Shown: piece by piece, positions 15,825 to 25,104 of the stretch
Position numbering within the stretch: the stretch's first letter is position 1
How the letters are laid out: the number at the start of each line of letters is the position of its first letter
Source: Candidatus Aenigmatarchaeota archaeon
Lineage (GTDB): Archaea > Aenigmatarchaeota > Aenigmatarchaeia > CG10238-14
NCBI GenBank assembly: GCA_030018415.1
Contig: JASEGC010000003.1
Location: forward strand, 1-64,000
Direction of reading: 5' to 3'
DNA: 64,000 nucleotides
The notes under the pieces: generated by a model
Databases searched by the model: none
What the model saw: the letters and a program-made list of their open reading frames with translations, nothing else
Told to the model about the DNA's origin: nothing
Translations under genes and position numbers: made by a program

Positions 15825-16358
15825 CTACATCATACCCCTCTGTAAAAGACCTAGGTAAGCTCTCATCTCCTCGACAAAGTAACGCATCATCTCTCTGCAT
15901 TCAGCCATGTATTTTTCCCAAAGACTCATGTATATTAGCTTATGGTAAAGGACACGGAAGAATTCATAAACCATACTCCTCTGCCAAAAAGTATCCTGAG
16001 GATACTCAGACCTGACAGCGCCTAAAATCCATATTCTTACACGTCCTTCCTTACCAAACTTTTCGCTCGGTACGATGCTACCGTTAAGGCCACCCTGAAT
16101 GAATAGATAAGAATTCTTGTCCATATCCTTCCTTACTTCAAACTCTACATCAAACTTCTCTTCTTTCCCAGTCCTATCCCAGTTGAATATTTTCTCTTGA
16201 ATCTCAGAATCTCTGACTTTAAAGACTAACTTCAAAGTATCCACATAATGTTTTAACGCTAATTGAGGATTGGGACCTGTGTAGTTAAGGGTGAGTTCAA
16301 TTGGCCTCTCTTCAAAACACCAGTCCTGAATCAAGATTTTCGTCCTTGCAAAAACCAT
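15825..16358 (-). CDS. uncharacterised protein, paralogue of the 20581-21156 product
   Basis: About 177 aa from ATG 16358; an in-frame start at 16415 would overlap the divergent cytidylyltransferase promoter. It shares with the protein at 20581-21156 a beta-rich N-terminal block (L-T-L-N-Y-T-G-P-N versus L-T-Y-S-G-P-N), a central acidic/aromatic region, and a helical C-terminus with an F-W-Q-R-S / L-Q-R-N segment. That segment is followed by repeated Tyr residues and an ending in (A/R)-x-C-R-E-x-x-x-x-x-M. I do not recognise the family. Two copies flanking one cluster suggest they act together, for example as a heterodimer. Confidence 0.65.
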   Translation of the reverse strand: MVFARTKILIQDWCFEERPIELTLNYTGPNPQLALKHYVDTLKLVFKVRDSEIQEKIFNWDRTGKEEKFDVEFEVRKDMDKNSYLFIQGGLNGSIVPSEKFGKEGRVRIWILGAVRSEYPQDTFWQRSMVYEFFRVLYHKLIYMSLWEKYMAECREMMRYFVEEMRAYLGLLQRGMM

Positions 16359-16430
16359 ACTATCTATTATTAATTTCGTGTCCTGGAATAAAAGTTTAAT
16401 TATTTGGTTCTGCAAAGATTAAGTGAAAGA

Positions 16431-16862
16431 ATGAAGATAGCTACATTTGGAGTTTTTGATCTAATCCATGAAGGTCATGTCAAATTCTTGGAAAAGTGTA
16501 AGGGCCTATCGAAAGATGCGAGGCTAGTAGTTGTTCTAGCAAGAGATTCCAATGTCTTGAGAGAAAAAGGAAGAAAACCGTTAATCCCGGAAGATCAGAG
16601 GAGATACATAGTAGAATCCTTAAAGCCTGTGGATGAGGCAATCCTGGGAAATGAAAGTTCGGATAAACTCAAGATCGTCGAAGAGATAAAGCCAGATATT
16701 ATAGTTTTAGGCTATAATCAAGGTTTGAATGAGAAAAATTTAGAAGAAGAACTCAAAAAAAGAGGACTTAAAGTTCGAGTCGTAAGATTGAAAAAATATG
16801 GAAACATCAGCACCTCGAATATTAAGAAGAAAATGGAGCGCTTAAAAATACTTGAATTCTGA
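16431..16862 (+). CDS. ribL: archaeal cytidylyltransferase-family nucleotidyltransferase (FAD synthase RibL-like)
   Basis: A 143-aa protein with the HxGH nucleotidyltransferase motif (F-D-L-I-H-E-G-H-V-K-F-L), A-R-D-S-N-V-L-R-E-K-G-R-K-P and L-G-Y-N-Q in the middle, and the S-T-S-N-I-K-K-K loop near the C-terminus. The layout and length match archaeal FAD synthetase RibL (FMN + nucleotide to FAD) and the closely related glycerol-3-phosphate cytidylyltransferases. I cannot separate these two by eye. Start ATG 16431 has GTGAAAG just before it. Its promoter overlaps the divergent promoter of the 15825-16358 gene. Confidence 0.75.
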   Translation: MKIATFGVFDLIHEGHVKFLEKCKGLSKDARLVVVLARDSNVLREKGRKPLIPEDQRRYIVESLKPVDEAILGNESSDKLKIVEEIKPDIIVLGYNQGLNEKNLEEELKKRGLKVRVVRLKKYGNISTSNIKKKMERLKILEF

Positions 16863-16936
16863 TATACGTTATCAATTATCAACAACATTAAAAAATAAAG
16901 CTTAATTACCAAGAAGAATAATATATTTTAGAGAAC

Positions 16937-17101
16937 ATGATACTCATCAAAATAATCGGTGCTGGTTGTATTTTGTTCGGATTTTTTCTAGTCGTGCTTT
17001 TTCCTGATGCTCCTCAATACCAATCTCCAAGCATGGCTTGGACTGCAGTATTTTTCGGTGTATTCTTGATCGCATTAGGAATATACTTGCTGAAGGCGTG
17101 A
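16937..17101 (+). CDS. small membrane protein, two transmembrane segments
   Basis: A 54-aa ORF, M-I-L-I-K-I-I-G-A-G-C then two hydrophobic stretches (about 3-22 and 33-52) joined by a short P-D-A-P-Q-Y-Q loop. It ends 4 nt before the start of the 562-aa protein, so it probably leads that operon. A TATA-like AATATATTTTAG lies 5-16 nt before the ATG, which is close. Small hydrophobic proteins of this plan recur through this region (15192, 15563, 55069). Confidence 0.55.
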   Translation: MILIKIIGAGCILFGFFLVVLFPDAPQYQSPSMAWTAVFFGVFLIALGIYLLKA

Positions 17102-17105
17102 TTGA

Positions 17106-18794
17106 ATGGCTAAATTACCAGAAGCTAAGCCGGTAAAATTCCCAGAAACATGGACAAGGTGGCCGATGGAGAGAAGATATTTGAGTATCGATTGGATTAA
17201 AGAGAACATTCCAAAAACTCATGAGTTGGACATGAGTCTTGGATTTGTAGAGAGGCTTAGGAATTGTACTTTCAGGTACAACCCAACAGTCTCTCGTGGA
17301 ACAACTTTTCATATGATGACAGCACTCCTGAACATGATGTCGAACAGGTGGGAATTCAACGTTCAAAAGGTTGACGAATGGTTTGAGATATCAACATCCC
17401 ATCCTTATTACCAAAGCATAACAAAACAAAAGCACGAGTTAGTCCGAGAAGTAAAAGAAGGTTTAGCTCACGTTGATAGAGCGATCTCAGACGTTGAATT
17501 GCTGGCACATGATGCAAGAAGATACAGAGAAATTTTAACCTATTTCAAGGAAAAGGATGAGCATTCCTTAAAAGCGATGTTTATCGATCTGGTTGACGTT
17601 AACTTACCAGAAGGGGTTTCTTTAAGATCTATAGCACCAAGATGGCCAACTATAATAGCAGACTTTATGATACTAACAGACGAGGACGATACTGTTGAAA
17701 AGATACAGAAGAAAATTAAAGTCTCAAAAGCAGAAGCCGTTGTCCTGACTACTAAAGTCAAGTTGTACAAGAAATGGAAAGACTTCTTTGGTAGAGAAGT
17801 TAAAGATAGATACAGAAGAATACTAGAGCGATTGTATGGAAGAATAAGATCGATAGAAGAATACAGGAATTGGCTCAGGCCATTGATAAGACGAGTCCAA
17901 ATGATGAGGGAGGTCGATGATTCTACTCTCATGATGCACATGAATTTTCCCGCAGGGGCAGGCATGCCATTTAGTATACAGCACATGGAATGGTGGGCTT
18001 GGAATAAGCTAGAGGGACTTGAACCGACTGAAATACACAGAGCACCGAAAGAAATCTACGAAGCGAAAGGAACGAGGGCTTTAGAGAGACCAACTGTGAG
18101 GAAGCATGAGCGTGAAAAGGTCGTACCAAGGTTTAGAGTCGAGCCATACGATGATGTGGTCAAAAAATTCATTCCCGAGATTGAAAAGTTGCATGGGATC
18201 AAGATAACCAAAGAGATGATCTTAGAGGCCAGAAGAAGACTCTACGAAAAAGGTAGCCCAGGAACTGAATGGTATGTTATAATAGAGATACCTTGTCTTG
18301 TAGAGAGCTGGAGAACTCCCGCAGGGATTGAGATAGAGGATACAGATTTTAATCTACTTTCATCCATTTTTGTAACACATAATATCCTTCTTTTGAGGAT
18401 TATCGAAATGATAGCTGAAGAATATAAGCTTGACTATTACATCGATGAGTTGCTCGGGAAAAAAGTTGTAGGGCCAGATGGATTAATCCATGAGATAGAT
18501 GACTTGCTCAGAGAAGAATTTCCTGAGTTATATCCAAAGGAAGAAAAAGAATTAGAACCGAAAGGGTTCGCTAAGTTCATATCAGATGTCAAATCTTCAT
18601 TCAGGTCAACAATGAGAAGAATTTTACGTGCGATAAATTACACATTTGGTTTAAGACTTCAACTCTTTAAGCTTGGACCTTATGATCCTGTGAGAAGTGA
18701 GAGGTTGTTCCTTACTTATATGAGGCCATACATTCGAGAGATATTCGTACCGAAGATATGGGCATTCATGTTGAAGAACCTCGGGGGGGTTTGA
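17106..18794 (+). CDS. uncharacterised 562-aa protein of the TIM-barrel operon
   Basis: I do not recognise a domain. The protein is soluble, rich in Arg, Lys, Glu and aromatic residues, and mostly helical in appearance. A Trp/Pro-rich N-terminus (PETWTRWPMERRYLSIDW) is followed by helical stretches. A histidine/methionine-rich patch (MMHMNFPAGAGMPFSIQHME, about residues 279-298) could bind metal or cofactor. The second half contains an alternating acidic/basic segment and ends in several helices (YMRPYIREIFVPKIW). It overlaps the TIM-barrel gene by one base (TGATG), so the two products are very likely made in fixed ratio and act in one complex or pathway. Confidence 0.7.
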   Translation: MAKLPEAKPVKFPETWTRWPMERRYLSIDWIKENIPKTHELDMSLGFVERLRNCTFRYNPTVSRGTTFHMMTALLNMMSNRWEFNVQKVDEWFEISTSHPYYQSITKQKHELVREVKEGLAHVDRAISDVELLAHDARRYREILTYFKEKDEHSLKAMFIDLVDVNLPEGVSLRSIAPRWPTIIADFMILTDEDDTVEKIQKKIKVSKAEAVVLTTKVKLYKKWKDFFGREVKDRYRRILERLYGRIRSIEEYRNWLRPLIRRVQMMREVDDSTLMMHMNFPAGAGMPFSIQHMEWWAWNKLEGLEPTEIHRAPKEIYEAKGTRALERPTVRKHEREKVVPRFRVEPYDDVVKKFIPEIEKLHGIKITKEMILEARRRLYEKGSPGTEWYVIIEIPCLVESWRTPAGIEIEDTDFNLLSSIFVTHNILLLRIIEMIAEEYKLDYYIDELLGKKVVGPDGLIHEIDDLLREEFPELYPKEEKELEPKGFAKFISDVKSSFRSTMRRILRAINYTFGLRLQLFKLGPYDPVRSERLFLTYMRPYIREIFVPKIWAFMLKNLGGV

Positions 18795-20581
18795 TGCCAG
18801 AATTAAAATTGAAGGCCGCAGTATCGACAGGTCTTTTCACCATTGCTCATCCTGAAGATTTAGCTACTGTTATAAGGAAAGTGGGTTATGGTCTGACAAG
18901 GGGTACGAGTGCAATAGAGATAGCTGGAGATATTCCTCATGAAATAGACTACACTGAAGGAAAGGAAATAAGGTCAATTGCAGAGAAGCAAGGTGTCGAT
19001 TTAAATTTGCACGGAAGTTTGACGATACCTTTCGAAATACCAGAGATGGTTCAATTCAGGGAGGCTCAGGATCACGTTCAAAAATCGTTGAAGTCAGCCG
19101 TCTATGGTGGATGCCATTATGTTGACTTTCATGCATGCTTACACTTCTGGGTTGAGATGTTGACTTATGTTGGCGCTAGGTTGGAGATAATAATGTGCGA
19201 TTGGAAGGGTAGGTTCATCTCTGAGATATTATATGAAAACGACAAGTTACGTAAACTCTTCATAGAAAAATATTGGGATAAGTACGATAGTCTTATCCTT
19301 GGAGAAGATATTAGGGCTGTTTATTATAGAAGTCAAGAAGAAGCAACTTTAAAAGCCAGAGATTTACTAGAGACAGGACAAATAACAGAGGAAGAACTCG
19401 GGGTAAAAATAGGTGAAATCCATAAAGAGTTACTCGAAAAATATACTAAAGAAGAACTTGAGAAGAAAATGAGTAATCCATTACCAGAAAAGAGAGATTG
19501 GTACCATCTCGGGAAGTTGAGGGGAGATTATGTTGATGCTTGCTGGCTAATAGCTAACTATCTATTCTTGGTGAAGGACCCCATTTGGGAAGAAATGATT
19601 AAAATGTACAAAGATTTAATGAACAGGTATAAATATGATCCAAATGATGACTATTGGCTATACAACGCTTGGAAAAAAGCTGAAGATACTGGGGATAGAG
19701 AGTTTAAAGAATTCTACTATGGGACTGTTTCGGCGAAATTCCTTCAAGGTCATTTGATGTTAGCTGCGCAATGGATGAGTGGAACTGGAATTTTTAAAGA
19801 ACAATATCCCAGCCTTCCAAAAATAATCGAGAATGAACTCAAGATGATGAAAGTTCCAAATTTCGAAGAAGAATACAATGAGCTGATGGGAATATTGAAA
19901 AATATTCACATCGCCATCGAAAATCCAGATGCAAGAGATCCTAGAGAAGCTGGAAGGTACATGCTCTGGAAGAGCAAACAGATATACGTTGCGATAAAAC
20001 AAACGAGAGAAGAACTAAAGAAAGAAGGCAACCCTTACTGGGATAAGATGATGATGCTCATAGATTTTGAGCACATTGCCACACAAGGTATAGATCCTAA
20101 CGAAGAGTTAGCAGATTTAGTTAAGAATGTACCAGATGTAGGTAAGTACATTAAATGTATTCATTCCAACTATCCAAGCCCGATGCATTCTCACTGGCCG
20201 ATCGAGCTTGGTGACGATCGTATCTATAGATTGTTATGGATATTGAAAGAAGCTGAACTGGGAAAACATCATACAACTTACATACTATTCGAAAGAGGTG
20301 GTTTCAAAGACCCTTTCATGCTGGCAGTCACTGCTTTAAAGTTGATGATCAAGTTTTTAGAAGAGAACGTCCCACCAGAAAAATTGCCAGATGAATTCTA
20401 CGGTGTTGCTCCACACGGGATATTATCAGAAGAGAGACAATGGGCAACTATATATTACCATGCGATGGATCCTTTGAAAGGGACTCTGAAAGTTCCAGAA
20501 GAAGAATATACTTTCCTTGGCAGAGCTGCTGTAGAAGCTGGCAAGAGGCCAGAAGAATGGAAGAAGGAGGAACTTAGATAA
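18794..20581 (+). CDS. xylose isomerase/AP endonuclease-like TIM-barrel protein
   Basis: 595 aa from ATG 18794, which overlaps the previous stop and has a GGGGGGG ribosome-binding site; an in-frame ATG at 18758 is less likely. Residues 1-120 start a sugar-isomerase-like barrel: A-A-V-S-T-G-L, A-I-E-I-A-G-D-I-P, N-L-H-G-S-L-T with His 73, and Y-V-D-F-H-A-C with His 113. Later come A-I-E-N-P-D-A, L-I-D-F-E-H and C-I-H-S-N, then M-H-S-H-W-P-I-E-L-G-D and F-E-R-G-G, matching the metal ligands of the family. An insertion of about 230 residues splits the barrel, so it is twice the usual size. Substrate unknown. Likely a metal-dependent isomerase, epimerase or endonuclease. Confidence 0.7.
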   Translation: MPELKLKAAVSTGLFTIAHPEDLATVIRKVGYGLTRGTSAIEIAGDIPHEIDYTEGKEIRSIAEKQGVDLNLHGSLTIPFEIPEMVQFREAQDHVQKSLKSAVYGGCHYVDFHACLHFWVEMLTYVGARLEIIMCDWKGRFISEILYENDKLRKLFIEKYWDKYDSLILGEDIRAVYYRSQEEATLKARDLLETGQITEEELGVKIGEIHKELLEKYTKEELEKKMSNPLPEKRDWYHLGKLRGDYVDACWLIANYLFLVKDPIWEEMIKMYKDLMNRYKYDPNDDYWLYNAWKKAEDTGDREFKEFYYGTVSAKFLQGHLMLAAQWMSGTGIFKEQYPSLPKIIENELKMMKVPNFEEEYNELMGILKNIHIAIENPDARDPREAGRYMLWKSKQIYVAIKQTREELKKEGNPYWDKMMMLIDFEHIATQGIDPNEELADLVKNVPDVGKYIKCIHSNYPSPMHSHWPIELGDDRIYRLLWILKEAELGKHHTTYILFERGGFKDPFMLAVTALKLMIKFLEENVPPEKLPDEFYGVAPHGILSEERQWATIYYHAMDPLKGTLKVPEEEYTFLGRAAVEAGKRPEEWKKEELR

Positions 20582-21156
20582 TGTATAGAGATGAACCGCC
20601 AGACATTAGTAAGGAAATAGCCGGTGCTCCAGTTACAAAGATAGTTGAGGAAATAGATTGCTTTGGTCCCCCAAGACCGAGGATTACCCTTACTTATTCA
20701 GGACCTAACATAAGAGATATAGTGAAGAAGACGCCAACAATCATCATGAGAGGTATGAGGGTTACTGGACTCATGACTTTCATCGATGAGTACTTTTGTA
20801 CTGTGTATGACCCGAACGAGATAATATTCCACATCCATTGGCATGGAGAACGTCCATTAGATCGTAGGAGTAAGATGTACGGTTGGATCAGACTTAAACA
20901 AGGCTTGATACGCCCTGACGGTTCAGGCTCAGTCGTGATCGAATTTTTTGCTAAAGTCGTTACAGAATGGGATAGGAGTACTCTTCTGCAGAGAAACCCC
21001 ATCTATTCTTTGCTTCTCAAGATATACACCTACGTATATTACGACGAAGTCAGGAGACGTTTTGTTCGACAGTGCAGAGAATACGGAGAAAATATGATAA
21101 AGTTGATGAAAGAATTCTTAAAAATAGCAGAGACTGCTAAGTACACTAAAGTGTAA
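20581..21156 (+). CDS. uncharacterised protein, paralogue of the 15825-16358 product
   Basis: A 191-aa protein whose ATG immediately follows (or shares a base with) the TIM-barrel stop. L-T-Y-S-G-P-N (37-43) opens a beta-rich domain. A W-x-R-x-T-L-L-Q-R-N-P-I-Y segment precedes a Tyr-rich helical tail with F-V-R-Q-C-R-E-Y-G. The same order of features is present in the 15825-16358 protein. H-I-H-W-H-G-E in the middle is found only here and could bind metal. Family not recognised. The operon position ties it to the 562-aa protein and the barrel. Confidence 0.65.
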   Translation: MYRDEPPDISKEIAGAPVTKIVEEIDCFGPPRPRITLTYSGPNIRDIVKKTPTIIMRGMRVTGLMTFIDEYFCTVYDPNEIIFHIHWHGERPLDRRSKMYGWIRLKQGLIRPDGSGSVVIEFFAKVVTEWDRSTLLQRNPIYSLLLKIYTYVYYDEVRRRFVRQCREYGENMIKLMKEFLKIAETAKYTKV

Positions 21157-21196
21157 TATGACCGATGAAACTTTTAGCGAAGAAAAATTCAGTTGA

Positions 21197-22537
21197 TTAC
21201 TCTTTCAATTTTTTAATCACGTTCTCAACTTGTTCTACAGCCGTACCAAGGTAATTCTTAGGTTCCAAGTACCACTCCAACTCTTCTTCCGTGAATTTCT
21301 TCTTGATCATCTCATTCTTTAGCAAAACTTCTTTCAAAGTTTTATCCTCTTTCACAACTTTCATCGAGGCTTGCCTGAGCAACTCATGAGCATCTTGTCT
21401 CCCCATACCCTTTTTAACCAAACCCAACATCAAGTGTTCAGTCATTATCAAGCTCTTCGTCTTCTCTAGATTCTTCTTTATGTTGTTGTAGTTGAACTCT
21501 AATCCTGATAGAATGTTTATCATTTCTTTCAACATGTAATCGACTAGGATGAAAGCTTCTGGGAAAATTATTCTCTCAGCAGAAGAATCTGTCAAATCTC
21601 TCTCATGTTCCAGGGGAATGTTCTCGAGAGCAGGCATCACGTTTGATCTCACTATTCTAGCTAATCCACAAATCCTTTCTGACTTATGGGGATTTCTCTT
21701 GTGAGGCATCGTAGACGAGCCCACTTGTTTTTCTTTGAAAGGTTCGAATAATTCTGCTATCTCAGTTCTCTGAAGGTTACGAATTTCCTTTGCGATCTTC
21801 TCGAGTGTTGTGGCAATCAGCGCTAAATCCCAAATTACTTCTGCATACCTATCCCTTTGAATTATCTGTGTTGAAATAAGAACTGGTTCCAACCCCAACT
21901 CTTCCATAACGAATTTTTGTATTTGAATACCTTTCTTACCGAAGCTTGCCTGTGTTCCCACGGCACCGGACATCTTTCCGACTAAGATTCTTTTCTTTGC
22001 TTCCTCTAACCTATCTAAATGTCTCCGTATCTCTGCAGCATAAAGAGCAAACTTCATCCCATAAGTTGTAGGAGCAGCATGCTGACCATGTGTCCTTCCT
22101 ACACAAATCGTTTTCTTGTGCTTCTCAGCCAAATTTAATAGGACATTCTTCAACTCGTTCAAATTTTTCTCGATGATTCTAATAGCATCTCTGAATTGTA
22201 AGGCATAAGCTGTATCTTCGATATCGTAGGAAGTTGCACCAACATGAACATACTTTCCAGCGTCACCCTCACATTTTTCGGCTAAAGCTTTAACCATCGC
22301 CATTAAATCGTGCTGAATCTCTTCCTCGATTTCCTTTACTCTCTCCAGCTTCACAAATTTTGTATTAGACTTTTTCGAAATTTCTTCTGCAGCATCTTTA
22401 GGAATGATTCCAAGTTTAGCGTTTGCTTTTGCCAATGCAGCTTCTACCGTTAACCAATTCTGTAGCTTGGATTCCTCTTCCCAAACTCTCTTCATCTCTT
22501 CTGTGAAGAATCGATATTCAATCGGGTGTATGGACAT
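21197..22537 (-). CDS. purB: adenylosuccinate lyase
   Basis: A 446-aa fumarase/aspartase-superfamily lyase that removes fumarate from SAICAR and from adenylosuccinate, two steps of purine synthesis. The N-terminus IEYRFFTEEMKRVWEEESKL, the V-H-V-G-A-T-S-Y-D-I-E-D-T block with catalytic His, R-T-H-G-Q-H-A, and the signature loop G-S-S-T-M-P-H-K-R-N-P are all present. Length is standard. It is the most upstream purine gene in the window and stands alone with its own TATA-like TTATTTAAAA about 20-30 nt upstream. Confidence 0.95.
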   Translation of the reverse strand: MSIHPIEYRFFTEEMKRVWEEESKLQNWLTVEAALAKANAKLGIIPKDAAEEISKKSNTKFVKLERVKEIEEEIQHDLMAMVKALAEKCEGDAGKYVHVGATSYDIEDTAYALQFRDAIRIIEKNLNELKNVLLNLAEKHKKTICVGRTHGQHAAPTTYGMKFALYAAEIRRHLDRLEEAKKRILVGKMSGAVGTQASFGKKGIQIQKFVMEELGLEPVLISTQIIQRDRYAEVIWDLALIATTLEKIAKEIRNLQRTEIAELFEPFKEKQVGSSTMPHKRNPHKSERICGLARIVRSNVMPALENIPLEHERDLTDSSAERIIFPEAFILVDYMLKEMINILSGLEFNYNNIKKNLEKTKSLIMTEHLMLGLVKKGMGRQDAHELLRQASMKVVKEDKTLKEVLLKNEMIKKKFTEEELEWYLEPKNYLGTAVEQVENVIKKLKE

Positions 22538-22862
22538 ATACTATAATAGTTGTTTTAAATAATTTAAAGAAATTTTTAATTTTAGAAAAGCCCTCAAAAT
22601 TCTGCGAGAATAGCCGAATATAAGCCCTTCTAGTGGGTTTTCAGAAATTGATGACAAAAATACCGATAATATTAAAAATAGATAATGTTTAAATATTCAA
22701 TCAATTAAAAAAATTGCAATCAAAGGGGGAGCAAGAACAACTTTCATGTTCATTTCATCGACAAATTCTTCTAAGGATGATTCATCTATAGATGAGGATC
22801 CCCATTTAAGAAATTATTATAATCCTTTTTCTAAAATATCAAGGGGGTACAAAGAACTGTAA
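22538..22862. other. 325-bp intergenic region with hairpins and a possible 38-aa leader ORF
   Basis: The region lies between divergent purB and kamA. At 22578-22646 the arms GAAAAgCCC and GGGTTTTC can pair around an inner hairpin ATTCTgcgAGAAT. Further on, an ORF from ATG 22746 to TAA 22860-22862 encodes 38 residues and ends directly before the kamA ATG. It has no homologue I know and no well-placed ribosome-binding site, so it may be chance. AGGGGG precedes kamA. No RNA family is recognised. Confidence 0.25.
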
Positions 22863-23990
22863 ATGTTAGATACGATAAAACAGAAAGAAAACCAAAATTC
22901 TTTGCCACTTCAGGCATCATTGTCCATTCAACCTCGAGATTTTTCACAAAGTATTAGCTATGAAACTCCTGTAACGATGCAGAGAGCTTCAGTATCCGAA
23001 GTACTCAAAAAGTTTGGTGCTGACTTAAAAGAAATTGAAAGGGTTAAGAGAGTTTATCCTATGAAAGTGAGTCCTTACTATTTGAGTCTCATCAAGGCAA
23101 AAGATGATCCAATATGGAATCAGTGTATACCTGACAGAAGAGAACTTGAAGATCACTTCAACGTTGATGACCCACTAAAAGAAGAGAGAGACACAAAAGT
23201 TCCGGGATTAGTCCACAGATATCCAGATAGAGTTTTACTCTTAGTATCTTCTGAATGTCCGACTTATTGCAGGTTTTGTACAAGAAAAAGAAAAATCGGA
23301 AGGATAAAACAAATCCCGATGGAACAGATAATGAAAGGTATAGACTACATAAGGGAACACAAAGAAGTGAGGGATGTAATACTTTCTGGTGGCGACCCAT
23401 TCCTCAGAACAAATTCAGAGTTAGAACACATACTTAAAGAATTGAGGACTATTCCACACTTAGAAATAATCAGAATAGGAACAAGGGTACCATGCACTCT
23501 ACCATCGAGGATAACAAAAAGATTATGCAATATGCTGAAGAGGTACCATCCCATCTATGTGAACATTCATTTCAACCATCCGTCTGAGATTACACCAGAA
23601 AGCAAAAGAGCATGTGAATTGCTCGCTGATGCAGGTATACCATTGGGAAGCCAGACTGTTCTACTCAAAGGTGTTAATGATTCACCAGAAGTTATGAAAG
23701 AGTTGATGCAGAAACTTGTGCAAATCAGAGTGAGACCGTATTATCTTTATCTGTGTGACTTGGTTAAAGGAACAGAACACTTCAGAACGAGTGTTGAAAC
23801 TGCAATGAGAATCATGAAAGGAATCCAAGGATTCACATCAGGTTTATGCGTTCCACATCTTGTAATCGATAGCCCAGGTGGAGGCGGAAAGATACCAATC
23901 CTTCCACAGTACATTAAAGAGATAACTCCAGAAAAAATAGTACTCACCAACTATAAGGGAGAAGAGTACGAATATCCGAATCCTAGGTGA
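22863..23990 (+). CDS. kamA: lysine 2,3-aminomutase (radical SAM, PLP)
   Basis: A 375-aa KamA. The radical SAM cluster motif C132-x3-C136-x2-C139 (CPTYCRFC) is followed by TRKRKIG. The PLP lysine lies in D-S-P-G-G-G-G-K. The two aspartates that bind lysine's side-chain amine in clostridial LAM are kept (Y-L-C-D-L and V-I-D-S-P), favouring L-lysine to L-beta-lysine. The C-terminus stops before the zinc-binding Cys region of long LAMs, and the first 40 residues are a poorly conserved extension. No AblB acetyltransferase follows. Instead come an ATP-grasp ligase 8 nt later and a PP-loop protein, suggesting beta-lysine enters a conjugate rather than being an osmolyte. Confidence 0.85.
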   Translation: MLDTIKQKENQNSLPLQASLSIQPRDFSQSISYETPVTMQRASVSEVLKKFGADLKEIERVKRVYPMKVSPYYLSLIKAKDDPIWNQCIPDRRELEDHFNVDDPLKEERDTKVPGLVHRYPDRVLLLVSSECPTYCRFCTRKRKIGRIKQIPMEQIMKGIDYIREHKEVRDVILSGGDPFLRTNSELEHILKELRTIPHLEIIRIGTRVPCTLPSRITKRLCNMLKRYHPIYVNIHFNHPSEITPESKRACELLADAGIPLGSQTVLLKGVNDSPEVMKELMQKLVQIRVRPYYLYLCDLVKGTEHFRTSVETAMRIMKGIQGFTSGLCVPHLVIDSPGGGGKIPILPQYIKEITPEKIVLTNYKGEEYEYPNPR

Positions 23991-23998
23991 TATTTTAA

Positions 23999-25045
23999 AT
24001 GAGAATAGGACTTACTTTTAACTCTCTCCCTAAGAGTGACAGCAGATATAAAACCGACGAGTATGCTGAATTCGACGATATTTCTGTGATAATGGCCATT
24101 AAAAAAGCGCTTGAATCAGCTGGACATGAAGTAATATTGATAGAAGCCGATAGGGATGCTTACGAGAAATTGAAGAACTCAAACCTTGACTTTGTTTTCA
24201 ACATCGCAGAATGTATGTTTGGTGAAAGTCGTAGGTCTCAAATTCCTGCGATGCTGGAGATGTTAAATATTCCTTATACAGGATCTGGGGTGTTAACTCA
24301 AGCAATTACACTTAATAAAGCAAGAACCAAGGAAATACTGGGTTTCTATGGAATACCCATTCTCAAGTTTCAACTTTTCAAAACGGGAAATGAACCACTC
24401 AACCCATATCTCAAATTCCCACTCTTCGTTAAACCTAATGCAGAGGGTTCTAGTAAGGGTATTACAAGTAAGTCTCTAGTTAAAAATGAAGATGAGTTGA
24501 GAGAAAGAGTCAGCTACATCATCAATAGATATCATCAACCAGCTTTAGTCGAAGAATATCTGGATGGAAGAGAGTTTACAGTCTCTTTACTTGGAAACCC
24601 ACCAAAAGTGTTACCTATAGTGGAGGTTGATTTTAGTACTCTTCCTGATAATATTCCTAAGTTTGACTGTTACGAAGTTAAGTGGTTCTGGGACTCTCCA
24701 GATAATGAAGTGGAAACTGTGATATGCCCCGCTAGAATTGATAAAAAGATTGAAGCTAGGATTAAAAAAGTTGCTTTATACACCTTCGAAGTATTGGGTT
24801 GCGTTGATCTTTGTAGGATAGATATGAGACTCGATAAAAATGACGTGCCAAATGTTCTAGATGTGAATGTTTTGCCAGGTCTTATACCAGACCCAAAAGA
24901 AAATTCTAGGTTTCCAAAGGCATGCTATTCGGCGGGAATGACATACGATGAAATAATATTATCAATCCTTGAAGCCGCAATGAAAAGGTATAATATCGCA
25001 AAGCCAGTCAGAGTTGCTGTGAAGCCACATCGATCCTTACAATAA
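23999..25045 (+). CDS. D-alanine-D-alanine ligase-like ATP-grasp enzyme
   Basis: A 348-aa ATP-grasp protein. N-terminal strand MRIGLTFNSLPKSD, the I-A-E-x-x-F-G-E-S-R-R-S-Q-I-P-A-M-L-E block and I-P-Y-T-G-S-G are D-Ala-D-Ala-ligase-like. F-P-L-F-V-K-P-N-A-E-G-S-S-K-G-I is the ATP-binding lysine and glycine loop, with E-E-Y-L-D-G-R-E-F-T-V and D-V-N-V-L-P-G-L as the metal-binding end. Such enzymes join an acyl phosphate to an amine. There is no sign of peptidoglycan synthesis in the window. Being 8 nt after kamA, its amine or acid substrate may be beta-lysine. This is inference. Confidence 0.75.
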   Translation: MRIGLTFNSLPKSDSRYKTDEYAEFDDISVIMAIKKALESAGHEVILIEADRDAYEKLKNSNLDFVFNIAECMFGESRRSQIPAMLEMLNIPYTGSGVLTQAITLNKARTKEILGFYGIPILKFQLFKTGNEPLNPYLKFPLFVKPNAEGSSKGITSKSLVKNEDELRERVSYIINRYHQPALVEEYLDGREFTVSLLGNPPKVLPIVEVDFSTLPDNIPKFDCYEVKWFWDSPDNEVETVICPARIDKKIEARIKKVALYTFEVLGCVDLCRIDMRLDKNDVPNVLDVNVLPGLIPDPKENSRFPKACYSAGMTYDEIILSILEAAMKRYNIAKPVRVAVKPHRSLQ

Positions 25046-25104
25046 AAAAGATACAGTTAAAAATAAATTAACAAGATACAAAAAATTATACAAGGAAATT
25101 TCAA

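Noticed and set aside
22578..22650. Purine riboswitch before purB
   Set aside because: The hairpins do not match the purine riboswitch fold, and the likely purB promoter lies between them and the gene.
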